A stretch of DNA of 64,000 nt from Hyaloperonospora brassicae (GCA_947650285.1 CANTFL010001429.1:372001-436000); one strand, 5' to 3'; positions 1 to 14,197 are shown, counted from the stretch's first letter. A program made the numbers and translations. Notes: generated by a model from the sequence alone, not told the origin.

Positions 1-3000
1 AGTCAAAAGTGATCATCTTTGCGTCCCTCAAATGTAATTTAAACCGTTTAGACATTTGACGCTTACTTTTCGGTCGAACTTATTTATTTGTAATGTTCAA
101 TAGACGCGTGTAATTCCGGAAATGGCTTTGCGCGTACAAGAATGAGCGAAAGCTAAATAAGGGAATGCGTTGATGTGACCACGTTGTATGAGAAGCGATT
201 ATCTGCAACTTCCGACACATACATATATGCGTCTCTATATCGGTCCATACCAAAGATGATCTTGCATATAAAATCGCTTTTCGCCCTTCGCGTCGGAAGA
301 TGGTCGACGTACAACCTATTCAGCGACATCAGTATCTGCACAATAATCCATTAAAAACTACATCGAATACTGCTGTTCTTCCGCATGTATAACAGGGGTG
401 TATCATATTGTTCAATTTCGAAATTTATATATTTCCCATACATAATTATGTTTTGCGACAAGAAATATCGAATCTGGAAATCTTGTGATTTGCTAGGTTA
501 TTGTTAAAATAATCAGGCGTACGAATTGAAATTATATGTATAATAAAGATTTGTTAAATCCTTATCGTTAACCTTGACAAATAATACAAGGGATCAGTAG
601 ATCAGACAAGTAAGTAAAATTAATCCAACGCTTAACGTCATAACGCTCGATCGAATTCGTAGGTCCACTGAGGATTGGTAATTGGTAAAATAGGATTTAT
701 ATGCAATAGTAATTGGTCGGACACATCGATATAGTTTTCCCGGACAAGTTTAGTCTTGTAAACTGTTTGCGTTCCATAAATAACTCGTGGAAGAGGTTGC
801 AAGAAAAATCTTATAACAAGACCTGATTTCTTAATGTGCTATTTAATTATTCTATCTAATAATACAGATTACGGTTCGTTGAGGATAAACCATCGACTTA
901 AATTACAATTCGTGCTGAATATAGTTTGAGCTACTTGTTTTAAATTCTGGAACCATGCATATAAAAAGGAGCCGATCACCTTTAAAGAGCGTAATGAGTA
1001 CTGATAGTTTCGTTAATACAAGCGAAAAGATTAATATTCTTTTGTTTACAATGTCAAAAGATGAATGGGCAAATTATTATTAGCGATACTAAAATTGGAC
1101 AATACAATAAAATTCAGCGTACAGCTCCTGTTTCATGAAGCGAAAGTTGTTAACATTACAATATCAAGACACAACAACGAGGTCCATGTATGAAAAAGGC
1201 AACTTTATTGGTAATTAGCTCGATGGCTCTATTGATTGACGCAAAGTCTTCTTTAGAACTAGCTAATGCAATATGAATTATTATCGATAAATATAAGGGT
1301 CGTTTATAAAATGTACAAACGGAAGGGCATATTCATATTAGGGTCAATTTGTCGGATCCCAAGCTGTAACTATGGTTACATAGAGAAACTGGGTCAAATG
1401 GGAAGAAAAAATTGCACACGGCTGTTTTGCTTTGTACACGATATGTATAGGTAGTTTTTGACAATGAATTGCATTTCTTGCGTGAGGTCAACTATGTATT
1501 TTTTATATTAGCGAATGATGCGAAGTCGACCATGTAGCGGTGGCGCAGATTGGTGACAAGTCAACAGTGTATAATTATACGTGCTTTGTGCTAAACTGGT
1601 TGTATCTATCATTTATCCTGTACATGCTAGTTGGTATTAGGCGCATGTAACTTACTCAAAAAAACAATTCTCAGGTTTACTTTGGTAAGGAGTAAAACAT
1701 TACATTGAAGTAGAAAAATAAACCCATTTTCCGTTTTATTATATGCCTATGTATTAAGTAAACTTGAGATCTTCTTTCATCATAAAGGACAGGAGCCATG
1801 ATATGGCGTCTTTTATTCATAAATCGAAATCCTCTTTCGTGGCGTGCACTCTTGGACCTTAATTGTCACTTAAATTGATGAATCTAAGATTTTCGAATTG
1901 GGACTTGTAGCTCTGGAAGCAACATTGACTTTATAGAGTCAGAAAACTTTAGTTTTTATTATTATTCGATATTTTGACATTAATTTAGAACAAAACAGTT
2001 ATTCATATATATTCCTTGTGGGTGTCAGAACAATGTAGATATATAGACTGTAAGCCTTTTTCTGCTGAGGATCTGGTAAAGATCCACTCCTACCCTGACT
2101 TACTTAACTTTAAACAAAATTCAACAAGGTGAAATCTTAAAGGCTTAATTGGTGAGAATAACTAGTAGAGGTAGCTGTCCTAATATTATATTAGTAAAGA
2201 CGCTATCATTTGGGTGATTGCCCGATAAATTTCATTTTTTCATGCATTAAAAATATATGCGTGCTAAAAAACATCGACAAGAAATCGGAAGCAAATAGTT
2301 ATATGTTGACGGTGATGGTGTCCTGATGTATCAAAATTCGGGCTTAAAATGAAGATTACCAATACTCAACTAAACAACATGATCACGAGCTATTGTACGG
2401 AAAAATGGTGGACGATCTTTGTGTTTCTATCGACCAAAGTTTAGCGTAACTTTGATCGAGTTGGAAACGATCAATTAGGTAATTATAACCCTTACGATGA
2501 CCACCATAAATGATGATGTACTACATATCGGGCATACCCATTCTATAAGTTCCTATCAATACACCTGCACGATGTATAAATAGTGGTCAAAACGTACCTC
2601 AGCAACTGAGGTAGAAGATAGATCATCGAAGACGCCGATGTGATATGAAGACAATGTCGATGTGTAATCTTAATATATGGATCCACATGATATGTGTCGT
2701 CGAAGGTAAAGCTTATGAAGTTGATGGTAGATCAAGTTTTTCAATGTTCGACGATCTGAGGTACCATTTCGGAATACATAGGGTCCAGACAAGCATATAA
2801 AATGTAGAAATTATAGCCATTTTAAACGCGATGGTAATGAACAAAATCCTGCGGCGCTTGAAGCAGTTTTTTAGGAACGGTTGTCAGAAATTATTGACCG
2901 CACAACGCCCATTCTCATATCTGCCATAATTTGATAATAACCGATCATTATGGAGGCTTGTTGTCAATCATGATCATACAACAATTTATATCATAGAAAT

Positions 3001-6000
3001 TGACGATTTTGTCGATCATCAAGACAGATTGTGAGAATGTTCTTTGTGTACAGATCACCAACAAGTAAGTAATCATCTCGTAACATGTTGATGATGCAAC
3101 TTACTCCTGTGATAGTAGTATAAAGAGATGAATCGAATATATATGCCAAAAACAACTTAGGCCATTAAAATTTTTTACGACCATATTGACTTTGGTAGCA
3201 TTCTGTGCGGAGGATTAAAGGACTTGATGAAATGTTTAGACCTTTGTTAATAACAGACAAACATTTAAGTTGGTCATCTCTGGTATAAAGTCCATGGCGT
3301 TCCAAATTAAATACGAAGCGCCAACCCTTATTGTAGATTCGTAAAATATGATGTTGCATCGTACAATTATGTTATCGCGCTCACTATAATTTTAATTGTA
3401 ACTTGTGAAATTTTTTGAGATGTTGAGATGTTATTTTATAAGTATTATGTTATAATCAACTATTGAAATACTAATATGTTCGGCACTCGGTCATACTTAC
3501 TTCATTGCAACACATGTTAAATTTATTACTAAGGAATTTGTTGCAAAGAAAACCGCATGATCAGTGGTAGCAGGAAGTTTTGGTAATTTAAATATATTTG
3601 GAGAATTTTTGATATTGCGAAATACATAAATGTAATCTATATCTTTGTAAAAGATATAAAAACAACCAAAATCGACCCCCCTCAATTTGTATGTTTAGAA
3701 TAGGATACCTTTTTAGTGAAGTTGACGAAGACGTCAGCTTAGTAAGAATTATTGATAAAATATAATAAAAAATAACTGGCTACATTACGGCGCAAGGAAA
3801 CAGCTCAAAGTATTAGCCGAGTAGTCAATGCTTCCATATGCGAGCTCGTACCGTCGTCAGTTTAAACAAAGCGAAACAACATTGAATATTTGCTAAATTC
3901 TTTTAAAGTTATATAGGCCATCGCTTTATTTATGCCTTATGAAATAAAGTGCCATAACACATCCCTCGGAGCACAACAAATTAACTGCATTGTGCGATGG
4001 CCAAATCGGCAGGGCGGATGCATGATATAGTTAAGCGGAAGTTGCAAAATATGGGTTCAATCCTGCGGGAAAACAGCTATTACTGCCGTTTGACATTGTG
4101 GGAGCATCCTGGTACATTTGTACTCTAGATGCCACAATAATTTAAGTCATCAAATCCGTCAACATCTTATCCTAAAAAAAGCTACAGAATAGGATAAATA
4201 AAAATATAAAACGTTGGTCGGGTAGTAAAAACATGCGTTACTATATTAATCAATATATGGAATCAATATTAAAAAGAATGAAACGTCTACCCACCCCCAA
4301 GTTTTCGTTGATCACCGATACCCCATATATGACCGTAATTTATATACTTCTATTAATTTTTTAATTGTTCATAATTAAACGTCATATTCTTAATATTGGC
4401 AGCCGATTCCCCACGATTATTGCGTCCTTTTTTATTTCGCCCACACGCTACTTTCATAATTGTTAAAGAATTGATTTCAGCTCTCTAACACCATTGCCAG
4501 TCATTCTTATATGGGTCTGCTACCACCTTCTGAAGAATACATTCGTTACGCTGAAGACAACCCGTAACTGTCGTGTCTAGCGGATGCAGACTGCCTATTC
4601 CGAGAATATTATTCGATGAAGATCTGTATGGCTATTGTCGGGCGCCACGTGGAGCCACTACCATCATCAAATACAACGTTTGTCATATTAGTCAATTGTT
4701 TCGGTATTACGATGATTGATGTACCTCTTAACAGACCTCTGCGTCTGGATTTAAGTCATTTTCGAAAAAAAGTGTTGTTTGATGCCTTCGTCACTGTGCC
4801 CACTCTGGACACTCGTTACACGCTTAACATTTAGTATATTCGCTCGCATGAATGTTTTATCTGACGGAGTAATGACTCGGTCCAATAAACTAGCTGAATG
4901 AAAAATTACCACTCGTTGCCGATTTAAAGACATGCTACGACTTTTAATATATAGTATGCTACCATTTGTTAATGAGATTGTACATTACTCCTGAGACCGG
5001 TAACATTCTTGATCATACTAATGAAACGGCAATAATCGCGTAAATGATGGTGATATATAGATGTGGGGGTGGTTAACGGCAAGCTGGGAAGTGGTGAACG
5101 ATTCCGATATAGAATGTATTTGTAATAAATGATAATTGGACTAGGCCATTTTTTGATGATATTTGCTCGATCACTTGCGCTATGGTCGTATCTAATGTCT
5201 TTAAGGTTTATGGTTATCTGAATTTAGGGATATCCTAATTTACTTCCTTTTCTTTATTTATGATTGCGAGTTTAAGTTGGCGACCAAAATCTTTAAACAC
5301 GGCTACGTGAAGACATTTCACATACAAAAGATGCAACTACTTCATTATCCGCATCTCCAATTAAAAGTGAAGTCTTATCCTATTTGCGACTAACCTTTCA
5401 CTAACTTCTCTGTGCTTTGTGGGAATGGTGCTGCAAAAAAAGACGAGGGCTATAGAAATTGCACTCAATCTTTTTACATACCATCCCAAGTGTTCCATGG
5501 ATCTCCCTTTTAAAGCAAATATATTTCTGTGCGAGGAAAACTAAAGTGAGGAATTTCATACCCGTCCTTATCTAGGTGTCAACATACTGGCCGTTTTCCA
5601 GTATGACCACGATGCCCAGCAGTGAGCTTTGACTTAACAAATCCAGTGAAATCGTACCAATCATGTATTGACGCTATTGAATTTAGTCTTTCCCGAACGG
5701 ATTGAAAGCAAAGTCGTGGTAAAGGTACTCCCTGTATTCTAGTTATATCCAGAAGAAAGCGGAATTTCTAGGAAGTGACTATAAATATGTACATAATAGG
5801 TCGAGACCCATCATCACGTCAATACTCAACTTAGAGAGTCGAATTTTAATAAAACAGATGGAAGCGCCGTTGTTGTGCACATAGCTGCAAGAAAGCGTTG
5901 AATAGCCAGTGAAGTATATAAAGCCCCTACTATATTTTATGTTTCCTTTATGATTTTCTTAACCCTAAAATATAAAATTTCAATATTTGTTGCCACGACA

Positions 6001-6569
6001 CTATAACTGGGTTGAGCCTATTAGAAGCGATGACATTTTATAAAATGTATTTTTTGTTGCCTATCCCGTCGTTAAATTCTTTCCAAACTGGGTTCTAATA
6101 ATGTGTTAGCAAGAGACACCAAAAATTCAAAGCACTTTGCTCAAAGTTGATTTTACTCGTATTTTGACATTCTTTTCCATTCACGATAATCGTGTCAATT
6201 AAAGAAGCCATACACGATGTATGGATTTGGGTCAAATTCACCGATGAAGTTTCACGAGATTAAATGGTGTAAGGAATTATATAAAATGCACCATTTAGTC
6301 AAAAAATGTTAAAGTGAAGCATTTAGTTAAAAAATATATACTTTAAAAATCTATGAGAAATTGAAAAAGGTCCCATATCATGGTATAACTAATAAGGTTG
6401 AGGTATCATCGCAAGTTTCCTCTTTACAATATACATGCATACGACGAAGGCTTCGGACATTGAAATCATAAATAAAATCAGAAAGAAAAAATTCATTGGG
6501 TTTATTGATATAATTATGTGCTTTGAAGTATACAAAACGGATAAGCAGGAACTAAAAATGCTATTCCAC
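1..6569. other. AT-rich gene-free block
   Basis: No coding region could be supported here. The longest ATG frames are about 60-75 codons, are scattered on both strands and show no motif, signal peptide or coherent composition. Small palindromes and A/T runs occur, for example near 6185-6225, but none forms a recognisable regulatory unit. I read it as intergenic or fully decayed DNA. Confidence 0.6.
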
Positions 6570-6962
6570 ACTTAAAACAACAGAGATAGCAACCACAGCA
6601 CCTACAACAACAACAGCAATAACAGCATCAGTAGTAACAACATTAGCATCATCTACAGAGCAGCATTAGCCTCATTCCACAGCACCTACAATAATAACAT
6701 TATCAGCGACATCAGTAGCAGCAGTAAAACTAGACATTCTAACAACTACAGCTACCGCATCACCTTCTACAACAGCAGCAGCAACAGCACTATCAAAAGT
6801 ATAAGTATTAATTGCAGCAAAAGGCAAAATAATTAGCAATAGCAGCAGCAGCACGAACATTAGCAGCATCAACAGAAGTAGCATCATCTACAGTAGCAAC
6901 AATAGCATCAACAATAGCAACTGAGATATCAACAAGTAGAGCAATAACATTATATACGAACA
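6570..6962. repeat. Cryptic trinucleotide repeat (AAC/AGC/ATC mixture)
   Basis: About 390 bp is built almost wholly from interspersed AAC, AGC, ATC and AGT triplets (caacaacagc, agcagcagca, acaacattagca). It is a cryptic simple-sequence tract rather than a perfect microsatellite. Period-3 composition makes several frames look open on both strands, but stops break the plus-strand Thr/Ala/Ser-rich readings and no ATG-started gene fits. Its right end abuts a GC-richer island (about 6970-7140), unusual in the AT-rich surroundings. Confidence 0.75.
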
Positions 6963-9907
6963 ACATTAGCACGGAGTGGCTGTGTTTACCGATGCGCCCA
7001 ATGATACAAAGACGCGTTTACGCACTCGTAACTCACGTATGTGCCCGCGACTGGTAGCTGCACGCGCAGCAAGCCCGCGGCAGAACGTTTCCGCGGCTTC
7101 TTGAACAGGGAGAGGATTGGCCACGGCCGTAAAATGAAAAAAAACGAAAAAGATTAAGGTGTGTGATTTTTTGCGAGCCACATTATATTGAGTAGCCTAG
7201 GACGTATAGATGTATATTTTTTCTGAATTATATTGGCCGTTTAATTTTTTTTGTAATTTTAAGCATTTTTTTCGGAATTAAACGGAGCATTGTTTTTTCA
7301 TTATATTAAGTGAATCCATTTTCTTACAATTGCAAACGATAATTTTACATTTTATTTTTTATTTTAAAAGTTCAATTAAATATAAAGGATGCTGATCATG
7401 ACCATCTTCTTGGTATTTCCAACGCATAAAGAAAGATTACATACAAATCTCTATTCGATTTAGTTCAGTAAAATAAAGTGTCAGACACACGTGTCGGATA
7501 TATAATGCTTGTCGCAAATCCTTATATAAACACTATGATTATTCATAAATATTCGGTAAGCACGATGTGAGCTAGCTAATTTCTAGAATCTTTAATGAGT
7601 TGATGATGATGTAGAGTTAATTTGGTTAATCATGATTATATTTCTCAACACGTTTTTTATGTAAACCATTTGGAAGCGATGATTACAAACAATAGGTCTT
7701 ACAAATTTGGATTCGATCTTATTTCTACGTGCGAGAAATTGGTACAAATTGTTTCTTACAACTAATAGCTCGACGATTACTTATTGATTCATTCGTTATT
7801 TAAACACCTCGAACTTTATTAAGAATATATTATTAATCGACGCATAGTGTGCTATGTAGAAATATCTGAAACCAATTATACCTCACATTTTTGAGATAGC
7901 AGCAGCATTATGTGATCGGACTCTCATATATGATTCTACTGTTATCACATGAAGTCAAAAAGACATTAGATGATCTTTATTTTACGATTAGTTGCGAACA
8001 TGCAGCTTTTATAAGGGTAGAATCCATTTTGTCGTAAATTCAGGCCTGATGCAATAGAGGTATTTGTTCGGAGATAAAACCTTGAGTGTGCAAAAAAGAC
8101 TCTTACCTTTATCTCATGTAAAACATTAGGACAACTTGGGCCGAGGTTAAAAATGGCATTAGACACCGAGGCATATACCACGATAATCGTGTAAAGCAAT
8201 GTTTACAGTAATTTTGTGTCTATGTATCTCCCTTACCTTTAAAATATGTCTATTTTCAAATCTTCGACTAAATTCATTGCTTTCTATTAGAAGTTTGATT
8301 CTTACCAAGCCTTATATCTATATCGATGGATTTATTATCGAGGTGTTCATTCAGAAAGTCGTGTATGACTTATTATGCACGTAAAACGTATCCTTAATAT
8401 ATATGGCTATCAGGATAAGCAGAGGTCCCATTATTTAGTGCTAAAAGTAAATCAATATTATACCCGTATATCTATAAGCCAATTAAATGGTAAGAAAATC
8501 AAAATCGGACTTTTTGTCCAATTCTAATAACTTTTATTTATCTATATGGTAATATAATGATGACTGAAGGCTTTAAATTGTTTCGCACCATTTTTCTTGA
8601 CCCTTCTAGTCTGACGGATGCGTGCTCTTGCAACCGTTTTATATTGCGGATGATCAACCTATATTCGGCAGATCGTCGCCACACGTAGCCCGACTGTAAT
8701 AAAGTGATGTCAAACATTTGTTCAACGCTAAGCGCGTCCATTACGCTGTGCAAGATGTGTTTATTGCGTAGCGAGCAATACTATTACTTATAGTTGGTCA
8801 TACCAAGTCGCAATATTAATTCGCTTGTTAGAACAACCTAGCTTTATCAAGACAATATTAAAAATACGATATTAGAGAAGCATAGAACAATTGGAACTCT
8901 CTTTTTGGGCAACACTAGTCCATTTACGTTGTCCGAAATCAAGTCACCTCTATAAATTAGCCATATGGTTACTCCACCGAATGTCGATAAAAGGACAGGA
9001 TGTATGTATGAATGTGACCATTATTACACGAAAAACCTTTGAAAATCATCAATCTTTTATTAGATGTTTTTGGTTTATTTCGATATAAAATTCTAGACCT
9101 CAAAAATACAGGATTATAACGAATAAATCATTCGTCATGTCATAAACCTTAGCGCTATCATAAAAAGACGCCATTTCGCCCATTTGTTTCCCTATTTTAA
9201 TGACCAAGTTGACACCTATATCTAAAAGATTTAGCATCTTAATATTTGATATATAATTAAGCGCATACCAATTTAATTCTATTATTTACATTAACTGAAC
9301 AGTTTTATGCATATACACTACGAGATTGCCAACAAGTTAAGTTTTACGGTCTATACATGGCCTTAATTTTTCTTATTTAGTTGAAATTGGCATATAAGTA
9401 CCACTGAGTCTGACTTTCATCGTCTTCCTATAAGTTATTTTTGCTCGGAAAGGATCACAAGTACAACCAACTTCCGTAACCTCATGATTTGACTGACTGC
9501 ATAACTGTCTGAAAACGACTATACTAAAATGTTTATGTGTTATCAAGTCGTCGCTGGGAAAAAAATTTTGTTTATTATTTAATCATGTGCTAAAGATTTT
9601 AGCTAATCATTCTCGCTTAAATTTATTGTACGTATATGTGCCTCAATTATTGTGACCAGTAGACCAATTTAGCATCATTTTCGACCGCTTGTGGTCAGTT
9701 CAATCAAATTTCAACAAAGTTTTGTGTCCTTTAAAATTCCGTTTTGTGACTGCACATGATCCATTAATTTTATGGACGTCTCTACGCCATGTCATGATTA
9801 TACAATTTAATTATAAATCTTAGTATTTCTCTGATTTCAGTTGTCTAATGGCTTAAGTAAAAAAAGGCTGGTGTCCTATTATAATTAGTATTTGTCACCC
9901 AATCATT
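6963..9907. other. Mostly featureless AT-rich stretch
   Basis: Apart from the GC-richer island at about 6970-7140 nothing is recognised. A 71-codon minus frame over that island (6966-7181) resembles a signal peptide but starts at GTG with no in-frame ATG. Other frames are short and unremarkable. Confidence 0.5.
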
Positions 9908-10234
9908 TCAACTCGGCCCGAGCACGCATATATACACGAAGTTTATTAAACCGACTAGGAAGACATATTCAGTTGCCTTCCTACTCCGAATAAATTTTAT
10001 TTCATCAATCACATTTGGAAGTGTTTGTAAGCATGGAGTCTCGCTCGTACAAAATTCACATAAAAAGATATTTTTTGCATTATAAGTGAACCAAACAATA
10101 CTGATCCTGGCTTTTGGTGTGCAAGAAATAAACTTGACAGGGGTCGATATAGCATATAAAAAATTTAGTATCGTCAAATTTACTACTTTTAAACATTCGG
10201 CTTCTGTTGACCTCCACACTCTTATATACATTTT
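9908..10234 (-). CDS. Hypothetical ORF, 108 codons
   Basis: I do not recognise this protein. The open frame runs further upstream (to about 10372), but the first in-frame ATG is at 10234, giving 108 residues. The length is notable because the surrounding DNA is AT-rich and stop-dense. The product is rich in Ile, Ser and Val, with scattered Cys and a hydrophobic C-terminus, without a clear signal peptide or domain. A shorter opposite-strand frame overlaps it. It may be a chance ORF or a remnant exon; no neighbouring gene gives context. Confidence 0.2.
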   Translation of the reverse strand, partial: KMYIRVWRSTEAECLKVVNLTILNFLYAISTPVKFISCTPKARISIVWFTYNAKNIFLCEFCTSETPCLQTLPNVIDEIKFIRSRKATEYVFLVGLINFVYICVLGPS

Positions 10235-10372
10235 GTTGGCGCTAACGTGTAGCTTACTTATGCTTATAACGCTTACCAAAATACTGCTGATGTATATTTT
10301 TTCAGCGCGAGATGAGGTAGATAAAATTTTATGAGAACTTATTGTCCGGAGTACTAAATACAATTGAATCAA

Positions 10373-12581
10373 TTTTCATAACGTATCAATATAAGAGACC
10401 CGTTAGAACGCTCACGCACGCAACCTCGACTTTGATGATAGGGGCTTGTAACGTGACAGAACAGAGGTGTGTTAGTCTAGAAATACAGGTGCGCCATACG
10501 TGAGGAGAAGGAAAAAATTGGAGCACGCATCGGGTACATCAAGAAAAAAAGTCTGCTAGGATATTGTCAACCCTCTAGATATCCAATCCATTGTCTCTTA
10601 TTTGTACTGTTTCGTAAGATTAATTGATAAGATCAATTGTCGTTCTGCAACACACATACCTTGGGTCAGAGGGTCTAGGGGTATTACTAATAAGTCGTAC
10701 TTGGTACATGCTAATCCATGAGTCTTGCGTTTCTTTCACAATTTAATATTTTTTTTGTTTGCAGATGCGGTTAAGTCGGTAATATATACATCAAAAGGAA
10801 AGACATCACCGAGTATTTTACATTACACTTTACTACTAAGATCTGTATGATACGAGCTGATGCAGCACACGATTTTGCATAGATAAGTAGCATTCATTAA
10901 GATTAGATATTCAATAAGTGTAGAAGTAGCTGTGGCTATATGGCAGGTGATAGCGCGGAGATTGTGGACACATCAAACGAGTTACACACTTGCAAACTTC
11001 GTAAAGCTGATGGGAGATTGAGGTCGTAATAAGTAGACTCTGTGAAGGGTAATAGTGATATTGATGTCGGGTTGGATCCTGCGGTATATATGTGATATAA
11101 GTGGAACTTTTGTATGTATATGCAATGAAGTTGCTGCTGCTCATGAGCGTTGCAGATTGGTATCCTGTATAAAATTACACCTAATACACAATATGTATAC
11201 ATCTTTTGCTATAAAAATTATAAATTTTGTTTTGCGTGCGATAATATTATACTATTGTTCAAAATCCGTAGATATGATCCATCATATAAACAGAGAACAT
11301 TGTCTTAAGCTTTAATTGTAAATCTCGATGATCACAGTAAATACAAATGACTGATACGGCATTTCTCAAAACTTGGAACAAAACTGCACGAAAGTCTTGG
11401 ATTTTTGATTGTCTTTAGATGATCGATATCCCACGCGAGTGATACCTATCTACGGTCTCTTCTGGATTTACATTGTCACAGCATTATCCATATAACGGTC
11501 TAGCAATTTGTCTGATCAATTGGTGTATTATACAATTTTGGATATTAATGTACAATTGTTTAGTAGACATGTATATGCCTTACTTTTTTTAATCCATTAC
11601 ATTACAACAAAATTCATAAAATATGCTCGCTTCATCCTAGACAAGATACCGTGGGCCGTCCTTTCTTCTTTCAGCATTGCAAATTATATCTAAATATAAT
11701 TCAGTGATAATTAGAATAATTTCAATCGGAAAACTATATTTACGTATTAAAAATAGCTTGACCATGGGTCATGCGTCCAGTAAAGCTTAGGAAAGATACA
11801 CAGGTAGGTGCCCGCAATAGAAGAAAATCGTATCATCACCTCCCACTGCATTACCTCCTCTTACAGGAGGTGCTTTGTATTTGCAATAATATTTTTGCCA
11901 TTTCTCCGGGTAGAGCGGATTAGTAGGACGTTTATTAAGGGCTGAAGAAAAAAGCAGGTGGATAATTTGTTGAAGTCGCTAGACACATAAATGTTATTAA
12001 TTACGCAACATTTAAATCAGATAATCCTAAATTTGTATTCGGGCTGAAACTCGCCCAAATGAAGCTGTAATCGCTCGTGATCGCAACTTCTACTCCCAAT
12101 CTTGCCCATCATATAGAAGATTAGTAGAGAAGATAGATCAGAATAGCTTGGAGCGTGGGATTGAGCTCGAGAAATCGAAAAGGCGACTGACATCCATCAC
12201 AGGAAACGATAAAGATGCGTTGGTAAGCCAAAGGGGACGACGAAGCTGTACATAGGTGCTGAGAGTGAAAACTCAAGGTTTGAGAAGAAGCAGCGGAAGT
12301 CAGGGTGATCTACATTTCGGTATGACCATACATGGAAGGCAGGACGGTGAGAACATATGCGAGAGTCACTGATTATTAGCATGCGTGCATGTTACGCAGC
12401 GCAAAGACAAAACCGCATATGTGGTTAATAGCGCCTGACTCCAGCAATGAGTCTCGTTTATCATTGATGTCTTTGAAACCGCCTAGCATAATGTATAATG
12501 ATAGTCCTTGTTGTCAGCCTTGTGAGGATCAAGAGATGTACCCGCGACATGTGCAGAGACATTATTACTTTTCTTCGTTTT
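10373..12581. other. No gene seen
   Basis: AT-rich in the first half, with more balanced composition from about 11.8 kb, where the repeat-rich region begins. A short hairpin (ACCTCCT..AGGAGGT) lies near 11855. No coding frame or repeat family was recognised. Confidence 0.5.
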
Positions 12582-13202
12582 CTATATCTCCTTTATGAGT
12601 GGGAAATGTGAAGCAATGTGACCCTCAACCGCACACATCAGCCGTGTTGCGAGGAGAGCATACCGGAAGTCGCAAAACTCAATCTGTAAACGCAAGTGGC
12701 TGACCAACGGCCTCTCACCCTGGAGAATATCGTTCTGTAGACGAATGAGAAGGAAGCAGTCGTATAACTGGCTTTCAAGGCGCTCACTTATGCCATAACA
12801 AGTTGGCCACACGAGCAAGATTGGCCGCCAATTATTCCTCGCAAGCTCAAAAGCGACGAGCCATCTACCACAGGTCGATTGCACATCCAGCGAAGCTGGG
12901 TGAACGTCGACGGGGGTAGCCTTAAAAGCATGGTGAGAGTCACCTGGAGCGACCAAAGTATCCACACGGACATTGGACATCGCCGTAGCGAGGAAATTCG
13001 GAGTGAAAGGGGATACCGTGTCTGGAGCCGCCGCTGCCGTGGAATCCACCCACGGAGTCGCCGGGTGCGGGTCTCGATGACAACTTGGCGGTTTGGACCG
13101 GACAAACCTGCTGTATACGCGAGATGGAGAGGCTAAAAACGCAGCGAAGCCTGCTTCTGGGTCGTTAAAGGAAAGTGTAACTACGGAAGTGGCAGCGACC
13201 GA
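12582..13202 (-). pseudogene. Open frame of about 207 codons without ATG start, unidentified
   Basis: A continuous minus-strand frame runs from an upstream stop at about 13203 down to 12582. It has no ATG at its upstream end; the first in-frame Met lies well inside. The N-terminal half is rich in Ala, Pro, Ser and Val. The C-terminal half has a Leu/Arg/Gln-rich, possibly helical stretch. Composition is protein-like and GC is higher than in the DNA to the left. It lies just outside the left inverted-repeat arm, so it is probably a piece of a retroelement accessory or Gag-like ORF, but I found no diagnostic motif. It could also be a truncated host exon. Confidence 0.35.
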
Positions 13203-13497
13203 CTAATCTCTAGGTTGGAAAGGCGCGGCCAGAGACGTGGGGGCGACCTACATTGCTATAATAACGGACCTAATGACCGGATTTACCGCGGTGAGAGGGG
13301 CGGTGCCGTTGTGTTAGGCAGGGTCGGCCACAATTGAAGACATTGTTGCACCCACAATAAGGAGAGGTCGTTCCGGAAGAACTAAGAAAGAATAACTTTA
13401 CCGATTAACGTAGAGGAAACATTTTCGCGCTCAAGATACTGTACGGCTAATTAAGAACGTGAGGCGGTTGTGGTGAAGTGCTTTGAAAAATATTATA

Positions 13498-13646
13498 CCC
13501 AGACACCATCACGAAGGAGGTTCAAGGGGTCATTCATAGGGATCGAGCTGTGAGGGAGAAGGGGCCTCGAAAGTGTTGGTGCGTTCATGGTAGAGATGCT
13601 CGCAAACATATTGAAGAGGAATGCCGTTATCAAAGTACCGGTTAAG
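13498..13646 (+). pseudogene. Gag-like zinc-knuckle fragment (left copy)
   Basis: The frame ends at TAA 13644-13646 and encodes a short C-terminus with the cluster CWCVHGRDARKHIEEEC, Cys/His spacing reminiscent of a retroviral-type zinc knuckle but not the exact CX2CX4HX4C. Upstream the frame is broken, although weak protein similarity to the right copy continues for about 20 codons. It matches 35462-35610 on the minus strand. Gag identity is inferred from the knuckle-like cluster only. Confidence 0.4.
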
Positions 13647-13669
13647 CGGTACTGACGAAAGAAGACCGC

Positions 13670-13840
13670 GGTACCTCACTGGTAGACCTGGTCCCTCATT
13701 GGTTAACCCGCTATTTCATAGTTAGACCTGGGTTTAGCCCTGGTAGACCCGGTCTCTCATCGGTAGAACTAGGATCTCATTGGTAGACCCGGTACCTTAT
13801 CGGTAGACATGGGTCTCGCACTAGCAGACCCGGTACCTCA
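13670..13840 (+). repeat. ~20-bp minisatellite (GGTAGACCCGGT-type), left arm
   Basis: About eight imperfect units of 20-21 bp share the core ggtagacc(c/t)gg and alternate with ctcat or ttat spacers. The same array is present in inverted orientation in the right arm. No coding role is seen. Confidence 0.8.
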
Positions 13841-14197
13841 AGATCCGGCTACTCTTGACCAATCACATAAAGAGTCAGTGCCCTGGACGAGAATAGAGTG
13901 AAGAGAATTAAGGATAGGACTATATTAAAATCTACTAGATTAGCTATCTACGTGTCACGTCTTCGTCGTGATTAAAGAGACAATTATTTAATTCTGCCAG
14001 CCTGTTCCAGGGAAGGAATATACTTTTGCCCCCCATCGAAGCCAGTTGCGTGGCTATACCAAGTGTGAGTAAATCCCCAAGAAGAACTCGGTCTGTAATT
14101 CAGCGAGTGCCTCCCCCCACATCCAGTCCGCTAACGGAAGCGGTCGCCCAACCTAGCGGTTAGGGATCACGGTAAAGGCCAGGAGGTTATAACCCCT

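Noticed and set aside
6966..7181. 71-codon minus frame resembling a small secreted peptide (hydrophobic TLIFFVFFHFTAVA start)
   Set aside because: It starts at GTG and has no in-frame ATG; the neighbouring triplet repeat explains the open frame on this strand.
10086..10334. 82-codon plus frame with hydrophobic segments
   Set aside because: It overlaps the longer minus frame and has no motif; in AT-rich DNA hydrophobic chance frames are common.
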